64,000 nt of DNA from Trichaptum fuscoviolaceum. Taxonomy: Eukaryota; Basidiomycota; Agaricomycetes; Hymenochaetales; Trichaptaceae. Below, piece after piece: positions 10,241 through 20,037 of the stretch. A program made the translations under genes and the position numbers. The stretch is from NCBI GenBank assembly GCA_910574455.1, contig CAJSYZ010000010.1, forward strand, positions 2,508,770-2,572,769. Direction: 5' to 3'. The notes below the pieces were generated by a model. It was given only the letters and a program-made list of their open reading frames with translations. It was not told the DNA's origin and searched no databases. Numbering within the stretch: position 1 is the first letter of the stretch; every line of letters starts with the position of its first letter.

Positions 10241-11991
10241 GTGGCGGTATCATATGCATAATTCTTAGTGTGGGACATACATACATCGATTGCGTTTGGG
10301 AATGAACTCAGCGGATGATGTTGCACCGATTCCGGATAGCATTTGAGGAAGATTCCCGGACACTTGCTAGTGAGGGTAGCACCTCATTCTAACAACAAGT
10401 TCAGCTTGGTTTAATGGTAAGCTGTCTACTCTTCACGCACCGCATTATATCTTAAGTACACGACTCCTACAGCTCCGCTGAGATATTCACTTCGCTTGGA
10501 CGGTAAGCGGCGATGATCTACGGATGGGCCAACCGTGGATTCAACATGCTCTCCATGACCCTCATTTGGTCGTTCGGCAAGGGGACAAGGACTTGCGGGT
10601 TCAACACACCCTTGATTTTGTTTACCGTCCGGGGCTTAAGTGACACTCGGTTTGTTTCCCACTTGCTGTCGGGGACGAAGTACTCTTAAGTGATGAAGAA
10701 TAGCGTGAGGGTGAATGAATACAATTAATTGGTACATACACTATTCAAAACATCTGCACGCTTCGTCGAACGTCCTCTGCTTGCTACTACGGACATCATT
10801 GCCTGAAGCTTCGAGACGTTTGCAGGTGTGTCATGCTCCTGTTACAAAGAGTCTTCAGTGCCTACAACGGAACAATCTGCTCCATACAAGTTAACCACCT
10901 TGCTGGAGCGCAGAATAAGCTCGCTCATACCTCTTCTTGATGACTTCAATTCTTTGGATCCTTGTATCCCCTCTTGAGTATCTGACGAGCCGGTCTCAAG
11001 TCGCCTACCACCATCGTCCCCTTGCCTTCCCCCAACGTCTGGACAGCTATTGGACTTACTTCGAACTCTGCGTACGCACGCGGCTCGCCCAACTTCGGCC
11101 AATCAGCGTATATATAGGAAGTTTTGGAGTCGAGTGAGAACGTCTGATCGAGTAGCGTCTGCATCGGTTCGGATTCATTTTTCAAGTACAAGCTTGAAGT
11201 CCGAGCAGAGTGTCGTCCTCTTCCGACGGGTTTTCAGCTATCCAATCTTCTAACTATCGACCCAGCAGTTCACGGCATCTGGATCTTCTAATTCTTGTAC
11301 CATTCATTCCCTTCAGTCGTTCAGAGCGATTGTATAGAATTTTGATATGTCGTTGATACTGAAAGAGTTGTGAATCTCATGATGTAGGAGGGTAACTTGG
11401 AGAGTACGAATTCAAGAGGGCGACACATGTTGGCAGTGACATTTTTGTGTGATCGTACCTGTGACTGTAACTGAACATAAAATCCGGCTCATTATCTGAT
11501 ATTTTGGACCCCGGACCGTAACTTGAACCTGAACCCGTCCCGCCGGGGCTGGGACCTGGGCCGAGTTTTTCGCTTTTCTGTCACGGTGATACCTTCAAGA
11601 AGTTGATCCTCTCGATAGTTATTACTCCTTGGACTTCCCGACATGCTGAATATCTCTCCCAAGTATCGTCTGGCTTGATCTTGCTGCCTCCGACTATTGT
11701 GAGCTTGAACCTCTTAAGCCTTTCAGAAGTGAAATACTGAGGGTAGCTTGTGGTAGGTAGGCATAGAACTGCCAGTGGCTGCGTCGCAGCGACGCCAACG
11801 CTTCAATGCTGTTTGCACATGTAATTGCAAGTTTCTCCCTACAACTCCTCGTTTCTAGATCTGAAATAATGATCTCCTGATCAGTCCACGTTACTGATGA
11901 ATCCGATAAAGCCACATGGGTCGAAGACTCGAAGTGCATTCGAATCTTTGAATAGCGGACTTGTGCACAATATAAAGCTTGCAGAATTGAA
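10241..11991. other. Intergenic, no gene I can support
   Basis: A minus-strand frame of 81 codons (10,946-11,191) contains WPKLGEPRAYAEFEV and GEGKGTMVVGDL and overlaps another frame at 10,842-11,102. Neither matches a family I recognise. The rest shows short repeats of GGAACC type only. Confidence 0.3.
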
Positions 11992-12018
11992 GTGCCCACT
12001 CTGCCTCTAGCTCTGCTC

Positions 12019-12528
12019 ACTATGCTCACTTCTACTCCGATAACTCCCCCAGTAACCGTCAAGGCTCAGCTTCCCGCCACAGCCCACGGTGATGACGATG
12101 TCGTCCTCCAGGTGCCAGTTCTTCTGGCTGAGCTCCTCTTGGCCATGCGCAAGTTCGCCGAGTCTCAGGACAATCTTCTCGAGTTTCATCCCCCTAATGG
12201 GTCGAAGAAATGGCGCAAGGACGTTTGGATGGCTCTCCGGACTTGGTGTTTGTATTGCAAATACCTGCGCGTGTATCATGGAACAGAGCTCGACGGAGAA
12301 TTGGAGATAAAAAGACAGCTTCAGGTATGGAGAGTGGGTATCATGCAAGACCTGAGGGCGGCCCTTTGGCTTTTCGACAACGGAATGCTGAATATACGTG
12401 CATTCCATTGGCCACCCCCTACCCCAATCAAGGCCCACGCAGTCAAAAGAATGGATCGTTCTGAACATGCTAAAGTAATTGCTGTGCACAATTTAAAGGC
12501 AATCCATGCAACTGAGCGTTTAACCTAG
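12019..12528 (+). CDS. Hypothetical protein, helical
   Basis: The frame runs about 170 codons from MLTSTPITPPVTV. It has a hydrophobic helix (VPVLLAELLLAMRKFAE), a basic/aromatic stretch (KKWRKDVWMALRTWCLYCKY) and ALWLFDNGMLNIRAFHWPP. I do not recognise it. The strong helical periodicity and clean frame argue for a genuine coding past. It lies 100 bp upstream of, and on the same strand as, the Zn2Cys6-like pseudogene. It could be a 5' exon of that gene, but the frame phase at the best splice sites does not fit. Confidence 0.35.
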   Translation, partial: TMLTSTPITPPVTVKAQLPATAHGDDDVVLQVPVLLAELLLAMRKFAESQDNLLEFHPPNGSKKWRKDVWMALRTWCLYCKYLRVYHGTELDGELEIKRQLQVWRVGIMQDLRAALWLFDNGMLNIRAFHWPPPTPIKAHAVKRMDRSEHAKVIAVHNLKAIHATERLT

Positions 12529-12626
12529 TCCAATCAATTTAAAGACTTCGATGACATCGCGCCAATATCCCAATCACAACAGTCTCCTTTTCTAAGCAAC
12601 GTCCCAAACAAAAATTCACATCCTCG

Positions 12627-14461
12627 GTGTCTCCGTCTAGGAAACGTCCGAGGGTCGACTGGGCGTCCAAGGGACAGGTGGAAGATGATAGGGATATCGG
12701 GAGTGTAGAAGAGTGTGGAGAGGCCGAGGTAGAGGAATCCGGAGGGGAGAGCTCGGAGGCTGGACCTTCAACCAGGACTAGAAGTACAAAGCGAAAGCCC
12801 AGAGCTGCTTCTGGAAGGGGCAGGCGTGGGGCAGGGGATGACGCACCTACGTCCACTCCAATCGCTAGAAAGGGCAAAGGCCCGGAGAAGAAAACGTCCA
12901 CGGACCTCCTTACCGAAGAGACAAACGCCGTGAGTTTGCAAAGTTCACAGATTTCTGATTAGAAGAGCTGATACTGTTACTTCTCCATTTCACAAGACTT
13001 ACGACCCCTACATTCACGGTTACAACATGTATAAGGTTGGGGCCTGGATGCATTCGCGTATGCTTTCTGTTTGTCATGACTTGGGGGCAGCCTTCGACGC
13101 TTATCGAAGCGATCCTGAAAAAATGGCACGAGACCCGCACCCCTTCTTTCGTATACCGGACATAGATGGCGGGTACAATATTGCGGTAAATTTTCCATGA
13201 TCTGTTCAAAACCAAGTTCTTACCTATAACGCATAGCGGATGGGTCTCCACACGGTCCCGTGCGATGCGTGCGCGATGAAATGGACCTGCTATGCATGGC
13301 CGTGGCCATTACGAACGAAAGGGCGTGCAAAATGTCTTCGGTGTGCTAAAAGCAGAATAAGATGCAGTAATGCTCCCGATGACCAGAAATGTCTGGATTT
13401 GCCGCCTGTCTTCGATGCAGAGCAAGTGCAAGGTACAAATGACCCGTCTTTGCGTGCATTATAATCATGTTAACTCTGACTTTATCGTTCAAGCACTAGC
13501 ACAAGCACTGGCTACTGAGACCTCGGAGGACCGTCCACTGCTCGAAGATACTTTGCCAGATCACTTCCTTTCTTCCATCGAGGAATTGAGGGCTGAGGCT
13601 GATATCGACCCTGTCGAAGAGGCTTCTAACCTCTTTTCTCACAAAACTGTGCCCCGAGCTCATAGTCCTCCTCGTGCTCTTACCGGTACTGAACCCATAG
13701 ACACTGCGGTTCATCTTACTGGAATATCGAAGAGAGCGGCTCATTATAACTCCCCTCGTGGATCTGCCTTTCGAGACCTTAATCAATACGGAAGCCCTAC
13801 ACCTTCGCCTCCTCCTGGTATCTAACCTGCTTCGACAGGATTTGTGTCCAATTATACGCTCAGCGACGTACCGCCTACTGGTTGGAATCGACCTCCTCCT
13901 GATCGACCCGCTTCACGAGCCCTAAGTGTACAGACCACTGCCCGACTCTCTCCTGTGCCTGTGCAAGGTGGTCATGAATTGCCATTGCGTCCTACCCTTT
14001 CAAACAAAGGACTGTCCGAGGCTTCTGCAACGACTGGGCTCGAAGTGCCTTCGTCTGGCCTGTCCAAGGTGACACCGTACCTTGTGTCTCGGTTCAGTCA
14101 AATTCAATCGGACGATGATCAACTCGGGGCACAGCGGATGCTATGGGAGATGCGGGCACGTCGAAATAAGGATCTCGCGCGGGCGAGTACCGTTGCGGAC
14201 AAGCTCGAGCGTGTACACTCTTCGATGGAACACCTGATGGAGACCTGTACGCAAATGCTCAAGGAGGCACAGGGCTTGGTACGCCAATCGTACTGCGAGC
14301 AGTCTGACGATGACTTTCTTGTCGACCGAATTATGGATTATTCGGCACGTCGTTTTCGCGGTGAAGTCCCGGAACCATCGATTGGTCAGCCCACTTCAGA
14401 AGTATGCTACTCCGATCCTGGGCCTTCAAAACCTCGTCCAAACTCCCGAATTCATGGTTGA
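12627..14461 (+). pseudogene. Zn2Cys6-like Agaricomycete protein with a premature stop
   Basis: Exon 1 (12,627-12,928) encodes a basic start (SRKRPRVDW, a likely nuclear localisation signal) and an acidic/Ser-rich stretch. An intron with GTGAGT precedes exon 2 (13,001-13,192; YDPYIHGYNMYKVGAWMHSR, then HPFFRIPDIDGGYN). Exon 3 carries six cysteines, C-x2-C-x5-C-x14-C-x2-C-x6-C (PCDAC to IRCS, 13,252-13,365), close to the fungal Zn2Cys6 binuclear cluster. A final exon from 13,492 gives a Pro/Ser-rich region and, from about 14,080, a helical segment (ADKLERVHSSMEHLMETC). An in-frame TAA at 13,823-13,825 separates two otherwise continuous halves of this last exon, so the copy is probably dead. 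The cluster could bind DNA; no target is inferred. Confidence 0.55.
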
Positions 14462-15344
14462 CTTCGATTAAAAACCCTCATAGCCAGATAGTCATTGATA
14501 CTCTTGGATATGATACAAAATCGAAAACAGCAGGGTGGAGTAAAAAGCTACATGTGATGCAACAGGCTACAGAATCTGGCTACAGGACCAAGAAGAAGAT
14601 TCGAGAATAGGGTGTATCATTAGAGAATGAAGTCAGAAGTTTGAAAGGATCCAAACGTGATCTTCCGATTGTCGCACAGGACCTTTACGTTGTTGGAAAA
14701 TCCGTCATCAATACGAAGTACGAGGACTTTGAGGGAGGGGAAGCTCTCCGCGTCTTCAAGATAGCTGGCCAAGAGATGTACTTCTTCAATAGAGTGCGGC
14801 GCAAAACATGCAAATCGTTCGAGCACCGGGAGCCTGTAAATAGAGCCGAAATCCACCTTCATGCTTCCGAGATGTAGCTCCCGGAGCTGCTGTAGGGTGC
14901 CGATAGCCTTGTCTAAAGGCGGATACGGGTCTCTGTAGTCCGCGTCTACCTTGAGGTACTCAAGCGTCGATGACCATGACTGCAAGCACTCGCACAATGC
15001 GTCTGCCACCACATCTTTAGAGCTGAGATGGCGACCGTATAACGAGACGGCGAGTTTTGTTATAGCACCGTTGCCCTTGTCACGTATAAGTCTGAATTGG
15101 CTGGCACGTAGAACAGCACCGGTGATGACGATTTCTCGAAGGTCAGGGCAGCAATAAGAAGCCCGAGATTTGGACGTAACCGAGGCGTACCAGCCAATCC
15201 AGTATTACCAAGTCCAGTAACTACTGCAAAGACGTGGGGTAAATCAGAGCAGTAATTATTCCACGTAGAAATAATACCCAAGTAATACAAAGTGGTAATA
15301 CCAAATAGCGTGGTAACAAATACAAAATATAAGTGAACGACACA

Positions 15345-15427
15345 AACGTGACTCGAACTTACGACTCTATAAAAGCCTAAACCGGAAACATTCTAATACG
15401 ACATATTAACCACTACACTAAGGGGGA
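15345..15427 (-). other. tRNA-like module in left arm of TIR element
   Basis: On the minus strand TTAGTGTAGTGG (A-box) is followed by AAGTTCGAGTCAC (B-box). The middle is AT-rich and does not give a usable anticodon arm. It is part of the inverted repeat of the 15.2-15.9 kb element. Confidence 0.55.
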
Positions 15428-15465
15428 TTATATATATCCTCAACACTAAGACTAACAACCCTAAC

Positions 15466-15583
15466 TACCTATCTACCCTAACCCTTACCCAAACCCTAAC
15501 TCCTAACTATGGGGGGCAGAGCCCCCCAAACCCCCCACTAACCCTTAAATAACCCTAACAATAACCCTAACAATAACCCTAAC
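15466..15583 (+). repeat. Interstitial telomere-like TAACCC repeats
   Basis: Several TAACCCT/CCCTAAC units, three of them in the regular form AATAACCCTAAC, surround a GGGGGGCAGAGCCCCCC hairpin. They are degenerate, internal and inside the transposon, so this is not a chromosome end. Confidence 0.7.
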
Positions 15584-15650
15584 TCCTTGCGGGGCTGCGC
15601 CCCGTTGGGACAGTATATAATTACTAAGTGAGGCAAGGTAGTATAAGCCT

Positions 15651-15742
15651 CAGTAGTCTAGTTGACTTGAGCGCGGCTTCTCTTTATGGTAATTCTTATT
15701 CTGACGCGGGTCGTGTGTTCGAATCTCGTCCTCGTTCACTTT
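15651..15742 (+). other. tRNA-like module in right arm of TIR element
   Basis: TAGTCTAGTTGAC (A-box-like) and GTGTTCGAATCTCG (B-box) lie about 55 bp apart on the plus strand, converging with the module in the left arm. The sequence AAGTGAACGA occurs at the outer edge of both modules. Confidence 0.55.
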
Positions 15743-16870
15743 TAATTATTTATTATTGCTTCTCTAAGTTATTTCACGGAATATTTACTGCGTAAAATTA
15801 CTCCACGTCTTTGCAGTAGTTAGTGGCTTTGGTAAAACTGGAGCTGCTGGTACTGGTGCGTAACCAGCGTTTTTGGGTCATCCACCGGCTCCGCATCCTT
15901 TAAGATCCCCATCTGGCGGCTATGTAGTTTCCGCCAGAGTGTGATTTCCAGTCCCGGTCCTTCCGTTAGAAACTTGTCCACCCGGATGCTTTGAAGCTTT
16001 GGCCACTTTCGCATCATGTCGAGAATTTGCGAGAAGCTCCCACCATTTCCCTGTCGTTGACTAGTGCAGTCTAGATCCAACGTCGTAAGAGAGAGAGAGA
16101 CGAGTGACTTCTCCTTCAACACGCCAACCAGAGCATCGAGATTGGATTGTTCAAATCCGCGAATGTCTACGTGTTCTACGTTCGGACAGAGCTGCAGAAT
16201 ACGGATGTGAGTCTCGGTCCATTCGGGCTTGGACGGGGAAGCCGAGTTCATGATCTCGGTGGCAGACGAACGCTGATATCGCTTCTGATAATCAGGCTCA
16301 ATTCCCAGCTGCAGTGTTGTGATAAATGCAGTTAGCCAAGAGTTCGTCGACAGCGTTTTGTACAAGTCCTCCGTGACCTCGTATCCCGTTCGGATGGATC
16401 GTGTCTTCTGGCGAGCATAGATTTGACGACGTTCATCCGCCGACTCTTCTTCTGTGGCAGGTAATTTGAAAGGAGCACTACTTCCAACGGCCACGGAGCA
16501 GTATAGGTACTTCGCGCATACCGCGTACCATCTTTTCGACACTCGAAGGAGAGGTGTAAGATACCACCGAGGGATAAATTTGACTTTTACCAGGTCTTTC
16601 GGCATTGGTTCAGTATATTTGCATATGAAGTCTTCAATGATCATCTCCAAGACTTCGGTAGGTAAGGACGTGTCGCTCATCTTAACGACTGTTTGTTGCT
16701 TAATATGCCTCTCGTTAGAGTCTAGTTTTTGTGGAGTCTCGTTGACGGACGTACATTGATGGTGTTTCAACGTGATGATGAGGAGAGTAAGAAACGACAA
16801 GACTGTCTTTTCAAATCGTAATGGGCTGACGTGGCTCGGAAATACTAGTAAACAATCAAGCCGGCCCTGA

Positions 16871-16888
16871 ACTACTAGTACTAGTAGA
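16871..16888. repeat. CTA/TAG palindromic tract upstream of F-box gene
   Basis: ACTACTAGTACTAGTAGA, a perfect-core palindrome of CTA/TAG triplets, lies about 190 bp upstream of the interrupted F-box gene start. Similar tracts lie at 129, 39,444, 44,017 and 62,102. Confidence 0.6.
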
Positions 16889-17234
16889 TGCGCATATTGC
16901 ACTCGGGCTGCAGTAGGTTGTTCTCGCCACCACTGATCTAGTGACTAACTGACCGTTTTTACGTCTTAGTCTTCTATCTCTAGAAATTAGGGACAATTTC
17001 TCATGAAGGTATTGTGTACTGAGCGTGTGATCTCGGAAACCCATCGTACAGATTAATATGGTCAAAACTTGACAAATGCTAAAATTCTAGTAGAATAATT
17101 TAAACAGAACACATGCAAGCCATACCGGCATTACGGTCCACAGTACGAAGGGAGGAACTACATGTGATACTAAAGTCTGGAACATGTGGCAGTAAGCTAC
17201 AAGGTCTAAATATAAATTAGCTGAAGGGGCACCA

Positions 17235-18683
17235 TTAGAGGAGAAAATCCTTGCTCAGTCTTCCTCCGAACCAAAGCTCGTGTACCTGAATGTTCCGCCT
17301 CCGAAACAACTCCTTTAGTATGCGGTTTTCCGCGAAGTTGAGCACAACAAGACTTAGCGAGGGGAACTTCTCCAAATCTTCGAGCTGACTGGAAAGGAAT
17401 TGTACTTTTTCTCCGCCCAGTCTGAAGTACGAGAGACAGGCGAGTCGCTTGAGTCGTGGTAGTTGCATGACAGCGCAAAACTCGAGCTCCATATTATCGA
17501 ACTGCAGCTCCCGTAGCTCTACTAACGTGCGTTTAGCCTCGTTCATATGCTGATACGAGACACGTGTATCGTGATGCATTATCTCTACCTTGAAGTACTT
17601 TAGGGTTGCGGACCATACACGAAGGCATTCGCAAAGTGCATCAACCGCTGCGACACCTCTGTCTCCAGCTCGGCGACCGTGTAGCGAGACAGAAAGCTTC
17701 GTTAACCCGCTGTTTCGTATGACACGTAGGGCTTTGTACATGTCGGGACGCAGAGCAGCGCCGGTGATGATAATGTCTTGGAGGTCTGGACAGCAGACAG
17801 AGAACTGAGATGCATCCAAGGTCACCTGTATGTCTGTCATCACGGCTTCCAGAAAGTCCAGAAAGTCCTCCACTTGAATGCTTCGAAGTTTTGGCCATTT
17901 CTGCATCATACGGAGAATCTGTAGAAAGCTTCCTCTTCCCCTTTCCCGATTGTCGCCTGAAAGTGTTTGCACAGATGCGGAGAAACAAACAAGTGACTTC
18001 TTCTCCAGCTCTTCAACCGCGGCGTCCAGTTTCGCGCGATGAAATCCACGAATGTCCACGTGTTTTACGTTCGGACAGAGTTGTAGAATCTGAATGAGCG
18101 TATGCGTCCAGTCCGGCTCAAGTTGCGGGTTCGGGAGCCGTGTGATAAGCAAACTACTTTCTTCGCATGATTCTCGTATATGTTGCTGATAGACAGTTTC
18201 GACGCCCAGCTGTAGTTTCGTGACCCATGGGCCCAGCGTTGAGTTCGCTGATAACGTTCTATACAGGTCCTCCGCAACTTCGTGTCCTTTTCGGACTTTC
18301 TGCATGGCAGGGATCCCACACTCCTTACACCACCTACAATCGACGTTTTTCTCAGACTTTGGGGGGGATTGGAATGGTGCATGACTTCCGACGGCTATAG
18401 TCTTGTAAAGGTACTTCACGGTTACTGCATTCCATTGCTTCGACAGTCGAAGGAGAGGTATAAGGTACCACCGCGGAGTATATCTGATGAATCTCCCACC
18501 CTCTGCATCGGCCTCTGCACACTCAATGAAGTCCTCCACAATTATCGACAAAATTTCGTTGGGTAACGATCGGCCGTTCGTGGTAAGCGCTGATGTGAGT
18601 AAAGCGCTTTTGTGAGATTCAAATTCCACGTCATAAACATCTGTAAGAGGCGTACATTCACGTTCCTTTGAGTAGCGTAGCAT
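17235..18683 (-). CDS. F-box/LRR protein, intact
   Basis: A single open frame of 482 codons. After an N-terminal extension of about 35 residues the F-box reads SLPNEILSIIVEDFIECAE (residues ~39-57), then RWYLIPLLRLSKQWNAVTVKYLYKTIAVGS (the family signature, ~72-101). Repeats follow with LCPNVKHVDIRGF, MMQKWPKLRSIQVEDF, CCPDLQDIIITGAAL, ALCECLRVWSATLKYFKV and LPRLKRLACLSYF. The end is RRRNIQVHELWF and SKDFLL. The F-box would bind Skp1; the LRR part would bind substrate. Length is a little above the array's 406-426 because of the extension, so the in-frame Met nearer the F-box may be the true start. It lies head-to-tail with the interrupted F-box gene. Substrate unknown. Confidence 0.85.
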   Translation of the reverse strand: MLRYSKERECTPLTDVYDVEFESHKSALLTSALTTNGRSLPNEILSIIVEDFIECAEADAEGGRFIRYTPRWYLIPLLRLSKQWNAVTVKYLYKTIAVGSHAPFQSPPKSEKNVDCRWCKECGIPAMQKVRKGHEVAEDLYRTLSANSTLGPWVTKLQLGVETVYQQHIRESCEESSLLITRLPNPQLEPDWTHTLIQILQLCPNVKHVDIRGFHRAKLDAAVEELEKKSLVCFSASVQTLSGDNRERGRGSFLQILRMMQKWPKLRSIQVEDFLDFLEAVMTDIQVTLDASQFSVCCPDLQDIIITGAALRPDMYKALRVIRNSGLTKLSVSLHGRRAGDRGVAAVDALCECLRVWSATLKYFKVEIMHHDTRVSYQHMNEAKRTLVELRELQFDNMELEFCAVMQLPRLKRLACLSYFRLGGEKVQFLSSQLEDLEKFPSLSLVVLNFAENRILKELFRRRNIQVHELWFGGRLSKDFLL

Positions 18684-19319
18684 TCCTTACGATGTACAAA
18701 GAGAGTGAAAGATCTCAGATGGTAGTGGTTGAAGATAGAATAGAAGGATGCGGCGTGGACGATGTCACAGCAGACTAATAACGTTTCTCACGGTCTCAGG
18801 TTCCGACAGCGACTCGTCACGCGTCAAGTCGCGTCGTGTTTCTTCATCATCGACCACAACATCAAGGACAACCTCGAGCCTCAAGGCAGTGGCTAAGCAC
18901 GATGAAGACCGCTGATTTTGCAACACCCGGTTTATTTATCAATGCCTAGCGGACGCTACCCGCTATAACAAAGCCCGTATCGTGGGCGCAATTCAAGCGC
19001 GATAATTTCACTGAGTAAGTAGTTTTTTGAACTTCGAAAAAAGACACATCTATGCACTCGGTGCTACAAATAAGGACTGAAAGCGGGGCAGGCCAATTCG
19101 GACATACTCGTTAGTGTTTGGGATAGCTCGGATATGCGCTGAAGAAAGGGATATCGGTATGAATTTCCCCCATGATCAAGACTAATGATCGAGTACTAAT
19201 TTAGGTCGATCTGAGACGTTTCATGGGATTTAAAATACTGAGAAAATCAGAGCAGAGCTATAAGATCTAAAGGTATAGCTTGCAATTTGCAGTAGATAAA
19301 TACGATCAAAGAAGAAAGT
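18684..19319. repeat. Intergenic with partial foldback-element copy (18,806-18,985)
   Basis: CGCGTCAAGTCGCGTCGTGTTTC, CATCATCGACCACAACA and GCCTAGCGGAC.CTACCCGC recur in the inverted-repeat element at 46.6-47.7 kb (reverse orientation in its right arm). Ends were not identified. The remainder holds no gene. Confidence 0.55.
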
Positions 19320-19870
19320 CAACGGTAAACTCGGAGCCCGGCCAGCATTTGTGCAGCTGAACGTTCCGCCTACGACATATATTCTGTAGTTTGTTGGCTG
19401 GTTCCATCCGTCGTCCGAGGAAGAGGACAATCTGACGGAGGGAGAAACATCTGTGGATTATTGAGATGTTGGGAGAGGTTCTGGGTCTCTTGTGCTCTGT
19501 AGAGGAAACGTCAGGCGAAACGCTCTAGTCATGGGAGGCTCGAAATGAAGCCGAAATCCAGCATCATCCCAATGAAGTGCAGCTCCTGGAGCTCGCATAA
19601 GCCAGCAATGGCCTCACTTAAGGGCGGATACGAGCCTTGGCTACACAGAATGCTTACTTTGAAGTACTGAAGCGCCGGAGACCATGCACGTAAGCAGTTG
19701 CACAGAGTAGCCTCCGCTGCATCGCCAGTACCACCAATCCGATTCCCGTATAGCGTAAGTGAAAGCTTCGCTACATCTCGGTTGCACATAGCGCGAATAA
19801 GTTTGAGCTCGCTTGGATGGAGAGTAGCACCGGTAATGATGATTTCTGTGAGGTCTGGGCACAGTGCAGC
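19320..19870 (-). pseudogene. F-box/LRR C-terminal fragment
   Basis: Only the last third of a family member is present. It begins in the PDL-EIIITGATL block (about 19,860), continues with VAKLSLTLYGNRIGGTGDAA, CLRAWSPALQYFKV and LQELHFIGMMLDFGFISSLP, and stops at 19,529. Traces of the final repeat (19,320-19,430, YVVGGTFS in another frame) follow. The F-box half is missing. Confidence 0.7.
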
Positions 19871-20037
19871 AGAACTATTTTCTCACTAAGCGATAGAACG
19901 CTGAGGCCGCTGAGGCTAAATGCAATCGTAAATTCTATCTTCTTTTAGTTTTTACACATCCTTTCTGAAGGTCAAATCGCTAATACGCAATATGCACCAT
20001 CTCGATTTTACAGGGGTAAGGATGAAAGATTGCGTGT

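Larger units (their letters stand above)
15182..15858. mobile_element. Non-autonomous TIR element with tRNA-like arms
   Basis: Long imperfect terminal inverted repeats begin near GTACCAGC at both ends and share ACTACTGCAAAGACGTGG within the first 50 bp; similarity continues about 150 bp inward. A 7-bp direct repeat CGTAACC flanks it (15,175-15,181 and 15,859-15,865); with one substitution it could be 8 bp. Each arm ends inward in a tRNA-like module. The core holds telomere-like TAACCC repeats and two GC-rich hairpins (15,511-15,527 and 15,591-15,603). There is no coding capacity. The superfamily is uncertain (hAT or Mutator-like by duplication length). Confidence 0.85.
14620..16680 (-). pseudogene. 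F-box/LRR gene interrupted by a 677-bp TIR element
   Basis: The N-terminal two thirds (15,867-16,680) start MSDTSLPTEVLEMIIEDF, a typical F-box of this array, followed by RWYLTPLLRVSKRWYAV and LRR blocks up to DDPKTLVT. The C-terminal third resumes at 15,174 with SKSRASYCCPDLREIVITGA and runs to SDFIL-stop at 14,620. The element at 15,182-15,858 lies exactly between them with a direct repeat CGTAACC at each edge. Joining the flanks across one repeat copy keeps the frame and reproduces the spacing of the intact paralogues, so the gene was intact until insertion. The family acts as presumed SCF ubiquitin-ligase substrate receptors. Confidence 0.9.

Noticed and set aside
10842..11191. Two overlapping minus-strand frames
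   Set aside because: No domain or splice support; could be chance.
15466..15583. Telomere or chromosome end
   Set aside because: The TAACCC repeats are few, degenerate and inside a transposon that interrupts a gene, with normal genes on both sides.
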